A stretch of 64,000 nt of DNA, from contig NZ_CP139348.1 in NCBI RefSeq assembly GCF_038561965.1, positions 124,001-188,000 of the forward strand, written 5' to 3'. Positions 1-10,460 of this stretch are shown here, piece after piece; the stretch's first letter is position 1, and each line of letters starts with the position of its first letter. The notes below the pieces were generated by a model, which was not told the DNA's origin, did no database searches, and saw only the letters and a program-made list of their open reading frames with translations. This DNA is from Stutzerimonas stutzeri. GTDB taxonomy: Bacteria; Pseudomonadota; Gammaproteobacteria; Pseudomonadales; Pseudomonadaceae. A program made the position numbers and the translations under genes.

Positions 1-595
1 GCTGATAGGCGGTGACGGCGAGCTTGGGAAAGACCGTCTGGCCGTCGCCAAAGACCAGCACATGGCCGGCCGCGCTGTGCTCGAAGTGGTAATGGATACC
101 TTCTTCCTCGCACAAACGCTGGATGAAATGCAGGTCCGATTCGTCGTACTGAACGCAGTATTCACGCGCGGGGTAGATCACCGGGCCGAGCTGGAAGCGG
201 TAGGCGTCGGCCTGGATGCCATGTTCTTCGAGCACCTGGGCGACGATCTGCGGCACGCTGAGGTACTGGAAAATGCGCTGGTTGGTGCGATGGGCGAGAT
301 ACGCCAGCTGCGGCACGAGCGTGAGGCGGTAGCGGGTCAGGCGCTTGCCGGATTCACCCTGAGCGGCCTGATGCACCAGCCCGTGGACACCGCTGCCATC
401 CGGCGCGAAGGCGAGGAAGGCCGGACGATGCAGCAGGCTTTCCAGATCCAGGTCGGGGCGCTCGCTGACCAGTTCCAGATCGAAGCGATAGGGCTGGCTG
501 ATAGCCTCGCGGCCCTGGAACTCAAGCACCTTGAAGTCGTGCTCGATGCCTTCGAGGGTTAGCGTGAAGTGGGCCTGGTTGGCTGGGTTGAACAT
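1..595 (-). CDS. vgrG: T6SS spike protein VgrG (TssI), N-terminal part
   Basis: VgrG trimers form the puncturing spike at the tip of the type VI secretion tube. Only the first 198 codons lie in the window; the gene runs off the left edge. The protein starts MFNPANQAHFTLTLEG and continues through features of the VgrG/gp27-like N-terminal fold: a stretch reading FQGREAISQPYRF, then RPAFLAF, then ESDLHFIQRLCEEEGIHYHF and GHVLVFGD. The start is the ATG at 593-595, 15 bases after the sigma54 regulator gene, so it is probably cotranscribed with the T6SS operon. The C-terminal spike and any effector extension cannot be seen. Confidence 0.93.
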   Translation of the reverse strand, partial: MFNPANQAHFTLTLEGIEHDFKVLEFQGREAISQPYRFDLELVSERPDLDLESLLHRPAFLAFAPDGSGVHGLVHQAAQGESGKRLTRYRLTLVPQLAYLAHRTNQRIFQYLSVPQIVAQVLEEHGIQADAYRFQLGPVIYPAREYCVQYDESDLHFIQRLCEEEGIHYHFEHSAAGHVLVFGDGQTVFPKLAVTAYQ

Positions 596-610
596 GGCGT
601 CTTTCCTTCC

Positions 611-2128
<1,518 letters not shown>

Positions 2129-2129
2129 C

Positions 2130-4721
2130 TCAGGCGAACTCACAGATCAGCGCGCCGTCGCCATTCAGCGTGGCATGCACCCGCTGCAGCGGCTCACCAC
2201 TGGCCATGGCATCAAGCAGGCGGTCCACAACCAGCGGTTGCAGGTGCTGCTCGATCAGGTGGTCGATCAGTCGCGCGCCGCTGTCGCTGTCGCCGCAGCG
2301 CTCGGAGAGGTGCGTGACCAGCGCCGGGCAGTGGCTGAACTGCAGCTGGCGCCGCTGCAACCGCTCAGCGAAGCGCGCAAGCTTGAGCGCAACCAGCTCG
2401 TCGAGCACCTCACCGGCGATCGGGTAATAGGGCACCACGCGCATGCGCCCGAGCAGGGCCGGCTTGAAGTGCTGCGACAGCTGCGGGCGTATCGCCAGTT
2501 CCAGGTCCTCGGCAGTCGGCCGCTGCCCGGCGGTGCAGAAACTGGCGATGCGCTCGCTGGCGAGGTTGCTTGTCATCAGGATCAGGGTGTTGCGGAAGTT
2601 GATCTCGCGGCCTTCGCCGTCATTCGCCACGCCCTTGTCGAAGATCTGATAGAAGACGTTCATCACATCCGGATCGGCCTTCTCCACCTCGTCGAGCAGG
2701 ATCACCGAGTAGGGTTTCTGCCGCACCGCTTCGGTGAGCATGCCGCCTTCGCCGTAGCCGACGTAACCCGGAGGCGCGCCGATCAGGCGGGAAACGCTGT
2801 GTTTCTCCTGGAATTCGGACATGTTGATGGTGGTGAGGAAACGTTCGCCGCCGTACAGCAGGTCGGCCAGGGCCAGTGCGGTTTCGGTCTTGCCGACGCC
2901 GCTGGGGCCGACCAGCAGGAACACGCCCACCGGAGCGTCGGGTTTGTTCAGCCCGGCTGCTGCCGCGCGCATGGCGCGATCCAGCGCTTCCACGGCCTGT
3001 TCCTGTCCACGCACCCGGGCGCGAAGATCGGCGGCGAAGTTGGCGACCTGTGCGTTATGTTCACGGGCCAGCTGCGCCAGCGGCACGCCGGTCCAGTGGC
3101 TGATCACCTCCGCCACCAGGCGCGGGCAGACCTCATGGCTGACCAGTCGCTGCTCGGCCTGGGCCGCGGCAAGTTCGGTCTGCACGGCGCGCAGCTCGGC
3201 CTCCAGCTCATCGAGCGATGGTGCTTCTCCGTCCTCGTTCGTATCGCTGCGCGCTTCGGCCGTGCGTTTGCGCAGGTCGAGCAGGCGCTCGGCGAGTTGG
3301 CGCTGATTGGCCCAGCGGGATTCGAGCAGCTCGATCTCGTCCCCCGCCGCGATCAGGCGTTGCTCCAGCCGCTCCAGGGCAGCCGCATCGACCGGCAGGC
3401 CGGCGGCCAGATCGCGGCGCATGGCTTCACGCTGGCGCTCGCCTTCGGCGATTTCGCCACGCAGACGTTCCAGCGCCTCGGGCGCGGCGGCGAGACTGAT
3501 GCGCACCCGCGCGCAGGCGGTATCCAGTACGTCCACCGCCTTGTCCGGCAGCTGTCGGCCAGCCAGGTAACGAGCCGATAGCTCGGCGGCGGCCGCGACG
3601 GCATCGTCGCGCAGGTAGATGCCGTGGCTCTTTTCATAGACCGGCGCCAGCCCGCGCAGAATGGTGACGGCTTCCTGAACGGTCGGCTCGTGCAATTGCA
3701 CCGGCTGGAAGCGCCGGGCCAGGGCCGGGTCCTTCTCGAAATATTTCTTGTATTCGCTCCAGGTCGTCGCAGCGATGGTGCGCAGCTCGCCGCGTGCCAA
3801 CGCCGGCTTGAGCAGGTTGGCGGCATCGCCGCTGCCGGCCTGGCCGCCGGCGCCGATCAGCGTGTGCGCCTCATCGATAAACAGGATGATCGGCTTGGGT
3901 GAGCCCTTCACCTCGTCGATCACGCCCTGCAGACGGCGTTCGAATTCGCCTTTCACGCTGGCGCCAGCCTGCAGCAGACCGAGGTCGAGGCAGAGCAGCT
4001 CGACGCCCTTGAGTACCGCAGGCACTTCGCCGGCGGCGATGCGCAGTGCCAGGCCTTCGACGATGGCAGTCTTGCCCACCCCGGCCTCGCCGACCACGAT
4101 CGGATTGTTCTTCCGCCGTCGGGCGAGGATGTCGATCATCTGGCGGATCGCCGAGTCGCGGCAGAGCACCGGGTCGAGCTTGCCGTCGCGGGCCTGCTGG
4201 GTGAAGTTGTGGGTAAAGCGCGACAGGTTCGACTCGCCACCGGCTGCCGGCTTGCCATTCGCAGTCTGCGGCTGCTGGCTGAGGGCGAAGTCGCGCAGGC
4301 GCTCGGCATCCAGCCGGGCCAGCAATGGCTGGTAGTGGCTGCCGGCATAGCGCAGCGGATTACGCAGCAGAGCGAGGATCAGCGCGGCCTGGTCGATCTG
4401 GCTCTGACCGAGCTCCAGGCTGGCCACCAACAGGGCATCCTGCAGCCACTGCACCAGTTCGGTGGAGAACACCGGATTGCGCGACTCGCTGCGCTCGCCT
4501 CGTGGTTGCAGCGCCTGCGCCAGTGCGCCGGCGTCCACCTCGGCATCCAGCAGGGCTCGCGTCAGCAGCCCCTCAGGACGCTCGAGCAGACCGAGCAGCA
4601 GATCCTCGACGAGGATTTTGCTGCCACCACGCACCACGCAGCGTTCAGCGGCGCTTTCCAAGTCGCGTTTGGTTTCGGCGTCTAGTGCTAGTACCAGCTG
4701 TTGCAAGTCGACATTGATCAT
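2130..4721 (-). CDS. clpV: T6SS sheath-disassembly ATPase ClpV (TssH)
   Basis: ClpV is a Hsp100 AAA+ ATPase that takes apart the contracted TssB/TssC sheath so the machine can be reused. The protein is about 863 aa, normal for the family. It has an N-terminal double-Clp domain, a first AAA+ module with GEAGVGKTA and IILFIDEAHTLIGAGG, a coiled middle domain, and a second module with LVGPSGVGKTETA and ILLDEVEKADPDV. The Shine-Dalgarno AAGGA sits 8 bases before the ATG at 4721 but only 2 before the in-frame ATG at 4727, so I prefer the start MINVDLQQ. tssG ends 11 bases upstream, and the regulator gene follows directly. Confidence 0.97.
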   Translation of the reverse strand: MINVDLQQLVLALDAETKRDLESAAERCVVRGGSKILVEDLLLGLLERPEGLLTRALLDAEVDAGALAQALQPRGERSESRNPVFSTELVQWLQDALLVASLELGQSQIDQAALILALLRNPLRYAGSHYQPLLARLDAERLRDFALSQQPQTANGKPAAGGESNLSRFTHNFTQQARDGKLDPVLCRDSAIRQMIDILARRRKNNPIVVGEAGVGKTAIVEGLALRIAAGEVPAVLKGVELLCLDLGLLQAGASVKGEFERRLQGVIDEVKGSPKPIILFIDEAHTLIGAGGQAGSGDAANLLKPALARGELRTIAATTWSEYKKYFEKDPALARRFQPVQLHEPTVQEAVTILRGLAPVYEKSHGIYLRDDAVAAAAELSARYLAGRQLPDKAVDVLDTACARVRISLAAAPEALERLRGEIAEGERQREAMRRDLAAGLPVDAAALERLEQRLIAAGDEIELLESRWANQRQLAERLLDLRKRTAEARSDTNEDGEAPSLDELEAELRAVQTELAAAQAEQRLVSHEVCPRLVAEVISHWTGVPLAQLAREHNAQVANFAADLRARVRGQEQAVEALDRAMRAAAAGLNKPDAPVGVFLLVGPSGVGKTETALALADLLYGGERFLTTINMSEFQEKHSVSRLIGAPPGYVGYGEGGMLTEAVRQKPYSVILLDEVEKADPDVMNVFYQIFDKGVANDGEGREINFRNTLILMTSNLASERIASFCTAGQRPTAEDLELAIRPQLSQHFKPALLGRMRVVPYYPIAGEVLDELVALKLARFAERLQRRQLQFSHCPALVTHLSERCGDSDSGARLIDHLIEQHLQPLVVDRLLDAMASGEPLQRVHATLNGDGALICEFA

Positions 4722-4732
4722 TTTCATCTTCC

Positions 4733-5740
4733 TTAATGAGTTTTGCTGCCCAGGGTGACCAGACCGTCGGCGCGTTCGCGCCCGAGCCAGCTGGTCCAGC
4801 CGAGGCGGCAGTTGTTTTCGGCGCCGATGCGCAGCTCACGGATCTCGTCTGGGCGAAGCTCCAGGCGCAGGTCGTAATCCAGTGGATCGCGCAGGGTGAA
4901 GCGCACCAGTGCACAGAGCGGCTGGTAGCCGCTGCCGATGGGCAGGAATTCGTGGAAGCGATTCCAGTCCAGCTGGCGGATATGAATGCGAAATTTGCCG
5001 CCGCGGTCGCGGACCCGCTCGCCGAGCACCAGGCTTTCGCCCAGCTGGCTGTTGGCCTGGCCGAGACGGTTGCGTTGCTCGCCGAGGATTTCCACCTGGC
5101 GTTCCAGGCACTGCTCGATGTTCAGCTCGGCGTGCTTGAAGTAGTAGCGCAGCACCGATTCGATCAATGCCGCCGAGTGGGCGCGCAGGCTGAGCAGGCC
5201 GAGATAGGGCAGCAGTCGCTTCCAGTTCAGCTCCGGTGCACTGCGGATGGCCTCGCCGCTGAGCCCGACCAGGGCGAACAGCTGCTCGGAGAAGGGGTCA
5301 TGGGCGCCGCTGGTGAAGCGGGCGCGGTAGCGGTATTTCTGCCAGATCGGCAACAGCAGGCGCTGCAGGCGGTTGTTGAACAGGTCTAGGAAGTCGCGGG
5401 TCGGGTTGCCGTCCTCGCTGTCGCCCAGTGCCTGTTCGCCGTAGAACGCCGGCAATGGCGAACCGGCGCCAAACAGGCTGACCAGGTTGATGCGCAGGCG
5501 CGCCCGCCACTCGCCATGCTCCTGGAAGAACTGCACCTGCTCGATATCACTGCCGGGAAAGCCCAGGCTTGGGTTGGCCTGAAACTCCAGCTGCTCGTAG
5601 AGCGCCTCGTCCTCCAGGCCGGGATTCAACTGCCGCAGGCGATCGAGCACCAGCAGCACGCCCTGGAACAGGCTGTACTCGCGGATGCCGCGGTTGAGCG
5701 GTTTCAGAGCAGCGGTTGCTGGCCCATGCGCGGCGTCCAT
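4733..5740 (-). CDS. tssG: T6SS baseplate protein TssG
   Basis: TssG is a baseplate wedge subunit that works with TssE, TssF and TssK to anchor sheath assembly. The 335-aa product has family features: an N-terminal segment RGIREYSLFQGVLLVLDRL, then FPGSDIEQVQF, then a conserved block reading YRARFTSGAHDPFSEQLFALVGL. The length is typical. The start (ATG 5738-5740) lies inside the 3' end of tssF, a 37-base overlap that implies coupled translation. clpV follows 11 bases downstream. Confidence 0.93.
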   Translation of the reverse strand: MDAAHGPATAALKPLNRGIREYSLFQGVLLVLDRLRQLNPGLEDEALYEQLEFQANPSLGFPGSDIEQVQFFQEHGEWRARLRINLVSLFGAGSPLPAFYGEQALGDSEDGNPTRDFLDLFNNRLQRLLLPIWQKYRYRARFTSGAHDPFSEQLFALVGLSGEAIRSAPELNWKRLLPYLGLLSLRAHSAALIESVLRYYFKHAELNIEQCLERQVEILGEQRNRLGQANSQLGESLVLGERVRDRGGKFRIHIRQLDWNRFHEFLPIGSGYQPLCALVRFTLRDPLDYDLRLELRPDEIRELRIGAENNCRLGWTSWLGRERADGLVTLGSKTH

Positions 5741-7494
5741 TGGTACACCTCTCCCCGTGTGCTCTGCACGCGCAGCTCGTGATACGAGTTGAGGCTGGCG
5801 TAGAGGGCGAAGAATTCATTGAGCACCGAGGCGAAGAGGAACAGATCGCCCTCACCGATGAAGCCGTCCTGGTTCATGGTCATTTCGGTACGTACGCCGC
5901 GCACCGGCAGCCCGCGATGCAGGCGATCGACGTGCTGGTGGGCGACGTGAGTCAGGCTGCCGAGACGGCGGCGGCTGACGTTCTCGGCGTGCTTGTCGTA
6001 ATAGCGCGGCAGGTCGTAGGTCTCGAGGATCACCTTGAGCGCCTCGACGTTGGCCAGCGACAGGTAGTTCAGCGACATGTTGCTGATCAGCTTCCACAGG
6101 TAGTCGCGCTGCAGTGGCGGGGCATAGCTCGGGGTGACTGCCGAGATATTGCGGAAGCTGAGGAATTCCGGGGTGTCTTCGCTGGGCTTGCAGATGTCGC
6201 CGAGCTTCAGTTGGCGCGGCAGGTTCTGGTTGGTGCAGGTCAGCTCGATGGACAGCGTCTCGTGCTGGTCGAGGCTGCGCAAACCGAATCCCAGCCAGGT
6301 TTCCTGGCCTTCGCCGAGCATCGAAGGCTGCTGCCTCACGCTGTAGTGGGGGCGCGCCACCGGCACATCGAAGCTGGCGTCATGTTCGAAGGACTCGAAC
6401 GGTACGTATTCTTCGTAGCCCATGCCGCCGGGTTTCCAGCCGGTCACGCGGTCTACCGAGAACACGCCGCACTGCTGTGAATCGTATTCGGCGGGCAGCA
6501 GCAGGTACTGGTCCTGCTTGCCGTCCAGGCGAATCGGGATGGCATCATGGGGGAACAGGTTGACCACGGGCGTGCAATACAGGCGCACGTTATCCAGAGT
6601 CGGGCGGATGCGCTGCACGCCGGCCTTGTGAATGTCGAAGCGCAGCTCCAGGCCGCGGGCTTGCTTGAGCAGGTCGTCTGGAATGCGCTGAATGATCTCC
6701 AAACCCTTGAGATCGACGAAGAGGAACTTGTCCGGGAAGGCGAAATATTCCTGCAGGTAGCGATAACCGCGGAAAGTGTTGAGCGGGTAGGGGATCAGCG
6801 CCTCGTCTTCAGCGAAACCTACCGGTTCGACTTGCTTGGCGTTGAGCTGCAAGGGCGCCAGCGGCCTGCCATCGGGGCCGGACAGCGGTTTGCCCTGATC
6901 GTCCAGCGGCACCAGTTCGATGCCGCCCAGGTGACGCAACAGGCTCAGGTAGAGCAGCTGGCTGATATAGGGCTCGCCGGCCAGGTGCAGGCGCAGATGA
7001 CTGAGGCCGATCTCGCCAAGATGGCCGTCGGCGCTCATCTGCAGGCGCAGGCTGAGCAGCGCGCCAGTGCCCTTTACCGAATACTCCAGCGCCTGCAACG
7101 CCAGCGGCAGCACTTCGGTGGCGTAGGCCGTGCGAAAACAGCAGCTGACGCCTTGCACAGGATTGGATTCCACAGGGGTGTTGCGCGGTACTGTGAGCGC
7201 CGGGCCCGGACGTTTCAGCGGATCGAACTGCAGCATGCTGAACGCAGGCAGCGGGCGCATGTAATTCGGCCACAGCAGATGCATCAGCGAGTGGGTCAGC
7301 TCCGGCAGCTCGTCATCGAGCTTCTGCCGCAGCCGCCCGGTGAGAAAGGCGAACCCTTCGAGCAGCCGCTCGACATCCGGATCGCGCCCGGCCTGCCCTA
7401 GGAACGGCGCGAGCGCCGGGCTGCGCTCGGCGAAGCGCTTGCCGAGTTGGCGCAGGGCGGTGAGTTCGCTCTGGTAGTAGTGGTTGAAAGACAT
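5704..7494 (-). CDS. tssF: T6SS baseplate protein TssF
   Basis: TssF is the other main baseplate wedge protein and pairs with TssG in a 2:1 complex. The 596-aa product opens MSFNHYYQSELTALRQLG and has the family block SLMHLLWPNYMRPLPAFSML near residue 80, with CTPVVNLFPHDAIPI further in. The reading frame is open for another 17 codons upstream, but MSFNHYYQ is the usual N-terminus and has AAGGA about 13 bases upstream, so 7494 is the likely start. The gene is separated from tssE by the effector cassette at 7546-10449, whereas tssE and tssF are normally adjacent in HSI-II-like clusters. Confidence 0.94.
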   Translation of the reverse strand: MSFNHYYQSELTALRQLGKRFAERSPALAPFLGQAGRDPDVERLLEGFAFLTGRLRQKLDDELPELTHSLMHLLWPNYMRPLPAFSMLQFDPLKRPGPALTVPRNTPVESNPVQGVSCCFRTAYATEVLPLALQALEYSVKGTGALLSLRLQMSADGHLGEIGLSHLRLHLAGEPYISQLLYLSLLRHLGGIELVPLDDQGKPLSGPDGRPLAPLQLNAKQVEPVGFAEDEALIPYPLNTFRGYRYLQEYFAFPDKFLFVDLKGLEIIQRIPDDLLKQARGLELRFDIHKAGVQRIRPTLDNVRLYCTPVVNLFPHDAIPIRLDGKQDQYLLLPAEYDSQQCGVFSVDRVTGWKPGGMGYEEYVPFESFEHDASFDVPVARPHYSVRQQPSMLGEGQETWLGFGLRSLDQHETLSIELTCTNQNLPRQLKLGDICKPSEDTPEFLSFRNISAVTPSYAPPLQRDYLWKLISNMSLNYLSLANVEALKVILETYDLPRYYDKHAENVSRRRLGSLTHVAHQHVDRLHRGLPVRGVRTEMTMNQDGFIGEGDLFLFASVLNEFFALYASLNSYHELRVQSTRGEVYQWTPRMGQQPLL

Positions 7495-7545
7495 GTCTAA
7501 CGATTCATCCTTGTCGTTCCGTGTCCGGCGCTGTGCGGATTGCAC

Positions 7546-7908
7546 CTAGCGTCGGCGGTAGCATCCCGTGGTGGTGTCCATGTTCACGAGCAGGCAGTTG
7601 CCGCGTGGCACGAGCCTCATCCCGTCGAAGAAGGCCCTCATCCCGCGCTCGCGCAACTCGATCTGTCCGTCCACCATTGCCCAGCGCCCTTGAGCCTGGA
7701 TATCGAGGTTGTCGTAGTAGAGCACCGCCTCGAACGTGCCCTGTTCGTCGAGCAGCAGAAGCGAACTCATTTCCATCACGCCGACCAGTTGGTAATGCCC
7801 GGCCAGCTCGCGCGGTGGTGGGGGCGTGCTGGTGCAGGCGGCCAATGTCAGCGCGAGGGATGCGAGTGCCAAGCGGGCGTAGGGCGAGGAGGATTTACCA
7901 AGAGCCAT
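7546..7908 (-). CDS. Small lipoprotein of the T6SS effector cassette, candidate immunity or accessory protein
   Basis: I do not recognise this family. The 120-aa product starts MALGKSSSPYARLALASLAL and has a lipobox ending LTLAACTST, so it should be exported and lipidated at Cys25. The mature part is short and probably beta-rich (GHYQLVGVMEMSSLLLLDE, then FEAVLYYDNLDIQAQGRW), with two cysteines near the C-terminus (NC and GCYRRR). The start at 7908 overlaps the end of the DUF2931 lipoprotein gene by 14 bases, so the two are probably translated together. Its position behind a PAAR-DUF2235 effector suggests immunity to that toxin, which is inference from context only. Confidence 0.75.
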   Translation of the reverse strand: MALGKSSSPYARLALASLALTLAACTSTPPPPRELAGHYQLVGVMEMSSLLLLDEQGTFEAVLYYDNLDIQAQGRWAMVDGQIELRERGMRAFFDGMRLVPRGNCLLVNMDTTTGCYRRR

Positions 7909-8533
7909 AGGGCACCCCGTGCTGCTCGATATAGGCCTTGGCTTTGTCCGAAAGGGGGTAGGCGTAGCGCCCCTCATTCTGTCCAAGGCTCGGCCCTAGC
8001 TTGCTAACTGCAGCTTCGAAGCGCCCGATTTCGATGGATTGCAAGCAGGGTCCGCCTACCCAGGCCTTGGCGATGCCGCCGGGGGCCAGGCCGATGGTGA
8101 TGAAGCGGCGATACATTCCTTCGACGACGCGCTTCTCGCCACGGCAGTAAGGCGCCTGTGGCTTGAGCATCTCCTCTCGTACCCACTCGGGAATATTGAT
8201 CCGCACGTTATAGGTCTGCGGCTCGACCAGCGATTGCCAGCGCGCGAAGATAATTTCTGGCAGGTCAATGCCGCGCAGGCCTTTGCCTGCTCCTCCTGCC
8301 GGGTGTGAAGGCCAGCCCGCGGTCGTGCTGGCATAGGATGGCACTCCGCCGTTAACTCTTTCGTATGCGAGACCGCGGCGGTCGATCACGTCCACGCTTT
8401 CTACCCATACTTCCATATGGTCCGGCGCGAAAGTGCCGGCGTACCACGCGTCAAAAGGCAGCTTCGGTTGGGCTTGGCTGGTGGCACAGCCGCTGAGCAA
8501 TGCGAGTGCGCAGGCGAGGAGGAGCTTCTTCAT
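7895..8533 (-). CDS. DUF2931-like lipoprotein, candidate immunity protein to the adjacent DUF2235 effector
   Basis: A 212-aa lipoprotein. The signal peptide MKKLLLACALALLSGCATS has a lipobox with Cys16. The mature part contains LPEIIFARWQSLVEPQTYN and RINIPEWVREEM, then GLAPGGIAKAWVGGPCLQ, which I associate with DUF2931. Its ATG overlaps the effector stop codon (ATGA at 8530-8533). Tle1-type lipases act in the periplasm of target cells, and their immunity proteins are exported, often as lipoproteins. A lipidated product coupled to the effector gene therefore fits an immunity role. Binding has not been shown and the family call comes from memory. Confidence 0.78.
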   Translation of the reverse strand: MKKLLLACALALLSGCATSQAQPKLPFDAWYAGTFAPDHMEVWVESVDVIDRRGLAYERVNGGVPSYASTTAGWPSHPAGGAGKGLRGIDLPEIIFARWQSLVEPQTYNVRINIPEWVREEMLKPQAPYCRGEKRVVEGMYRRFITIGLAPGGIAKAWVGGPCLQSIEIGRFEAAVSKLGPSLGQNEGRYAYPLSDKAKAYIEQHGVPYGSW

Positions 8534-10449
8534 TCGGGGTAGCCTTGCTGTGGCTGGTTGTTGTAGACCAAACGGACATTGGGCGCGGGTTTACTGATAA
8601 GCAGGCCGCTAGTGGGTTTCCAGTGTGCAGATAGGTGGATATACCGCGATCGGAGCAAGCGCTCTTCATCTTTGTTTAGGTCAAACCGGCTGCCGTTGGC
8701 AAAAGCCATCATCTTCTTGGCGATATCTTGGAGTTCGAAAGGAAGCGCAAAAACCGGAGTGTCGGGGATAGATTTGACGGGAACCCCATGTTCGGCCGCC
8801 AATTCCCGCATCACACGCAAATACACCAGCGCAAGTTCACCGCGTATCGGACGCTCAATGGTTACCAGGCCTAACATCCAATCCTCCGGCGGATGGTTAA
8901 GGCCGCGGGGGTGGAGTTTGCGGATGCGGCGAACCTCTTTTTTTAGTTGATCCTCTGGCAGCCCGAAAGCCTTCCACTTTTCATACTGGCGCTCGGTTTC
9001 GCGCCAGGCGTGAGTACGTTCAGTTGGCGTACCCGCGGGCACCGTGGAGCTGACAGGACGACTCAGGATCAGCTTTTCCTGGGCAATCGGAAGATAGCCA
9101 CCACCGATATCCGAGTGCGCGCCGGGAAGGGTTATCTCCTGATGATGCGGAGTCACGCTATTGAGCGCGAAGTTCCAGCGCATCTCATCACGAGCTCTCA
9201 GCTGAAGCACTTTGCGCGCGCAACCTGGTGGCAGGTACAGGTTGACGCCTGGGTTGAGATGGTCCGCAGGGCTGAGGTCCCACTTCATCGGATCGACCAC
9301 GGCCGTCACCGTATCGAAAAGACCGATGAAGTTGATGCGGGCCTGGTCGCTCCATTCGAAGTCTTCTGGCAGACCGAACTGGCCTGGCCGCAGGAGACCA
9401 GCCAACACCCCACCGTTGGCTTTGAGCAATTCATTGGCGAAATGGCGGGCTGCTGCTGCACCGCGGCTGAATCCGAAGATATCGAATTCCAGCGCGTCGA
9501 CCTGCACTCCGGGATTGCTTTCCGCAAATAGGCCCAGCTGAAGACTGATCGTGTTCGGGCTCTGCATCACCCGAGCCACTACACCGGTATCGCCCATGCC
9601 CGTAGCCAGCCCGTATGCCGAGTCTTCCTCCCCGCTGCTGGTACCGATGCCTTCGAGATAGGCCTTGATGCTGGCGCTACGCTCGTCCTTCGCCAGGCTC
9701 CGCGTCGCATCGTCCTGATACAGGTCGAACAACCGCGCTACGTTGCTCGGCGCGTTGCCGTAGCTGTTGTCGGGCGTCTGGGTGAAGAAACCGTTGCCTT
9801 CGCTGCCGCCGAAGCCATGGGCCCGGCAGTTGTCGACGACTTCGCCGAGGGTGCGCTCGTCCAACAGTTTCAGGTCGTCGCGGCGACACTTTTCGGTCAC
9901 GGCGGCGTTGGCCAGGTTGTTGCCGGTGCCGTCGAAGAACACGCCGATACGTAAGGTAATGGCCTGGCGCGCCTGTTGCTGCGGCTGCTCGCCCAGCTCC
10001 TCTTCCTCGTCTTCTTCTTCCAGGCCCAACGGTGCGAGGTCCCCCGGCTCTTCCTGCCAGGCGCGGGCCAGCGGTGTGGCCGGGAGAAGGGATTTGACCG
10101 CGTTGGTTGCCGCAGCAATAGCAGCGGTCGCAATGCCAAGCACTTCGGGTGCAACGAAGGGCACCGGGCTGTGACCGCTGCCGATGATCACCGTCCCCGA
10201 ACCGGCGGTGACGACGTTGCCATGGTTACCCACACTACCCACCACCGCAGCCGGCTTGCCGTCGATCAGCACATTGGGGATCACTGCGCTGGCCATCGCA
10301 CCGCCGCAGGCGGAGGCGTCGCCCATGCGTGCGGCCGGCAGGCCGTCGAGCAGCACGTCGGGTGAGCCGGCGGCGATGGGGTTGGTGCCGTGACCCTTCT
10401 TGGGGCAGGCGGTGGGGTCGCCTAGGCGGGCTGCGGGTTTGCCGGACAT
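8530..10449 (-). CDS. PAAR-domain T6SS effector with DUF2235 (Tle1-type) lipase domain
   Basis: A 639-aa specialised effector. Residues 1-95 form a PAAR domain (KPAARLGDPTACPKKGHG, then DGLPAARMGD, then DGKPAAVVGS), which caps the VgrG spike. Residues 96-160 are a linker with an acidic run (EEEDEEEELGE). Residues 165-450 are DUF2235, with FFDGTGNN at 171-178, the nucleophile motif GFSRG with Ser328, GLFDTV (Asp379), and HSDIGGGY at 445-452. The tail to 639 has no motif I know. Tle1 enzymes are periplasm-targeted phospholipases. The ATG has a strong AAGGAG upstream. The gene starts 11 bases after tssE and overlaps the next lipoprotein gene by 4 bases. The 3' third looks AT-richer than the PAAR part. 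Confidence 0.93.
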   Translation of the reverse strand: MSGKPAARLGDPTACPKKGHGTNPIAAGSPDVLLDGLPAARMGDASACGGAMASAVIPNVLIDGKPAAVVGSVGNHGNVVTAGSGTVIIGSGHSPVPFVAPEVLGIATAAIAAATNAVKSLLPATPLARAWQEEPGDLAPLGLEEEDEEEELGEQPQQQARQAITLRIGVFFDGTGNNLANAAVTEKCRRDDLKLLDERTLGEVVDNCRAHGFGGSEGNGFFTQTPDNSYGNAPSNVARLFDLYQDDATRSLAKDERSASIKAYLEGIGTSSGEEDSAYGLATGMGDTGVVARVMQSPNTISLQLGLFAESNPGVQVDALEFDIFGFSRGAAAARHFANELLKANGGVLAGLLRPGQFGLPEDFEWSDQARINFIGLFDTVTAVVDPMKWDLSPADHLNPGVNLYLPPGCARKVLQLRARDEMRWNFALNSVTPHHQEITLPGAHSDIGGGYLPIAQEKLILSRPVSSTVPAGTPTERTHAWRETERQYEKWKAFGLPEDQLKKEVRRIRKLHPRGLNHPPEDWMLGLVTIERPIRGELALVYLRVMRELAAEHGVPVKSIPDTPVFALPFELQDIAKKMMAFANGSRFDLNKDEERLLRSRYIHLSAHWKPTSGLLISKPAPNVRLVYNNQPQQGYPE

Positions 10450-10460
10450 CCGTTGTCTCC

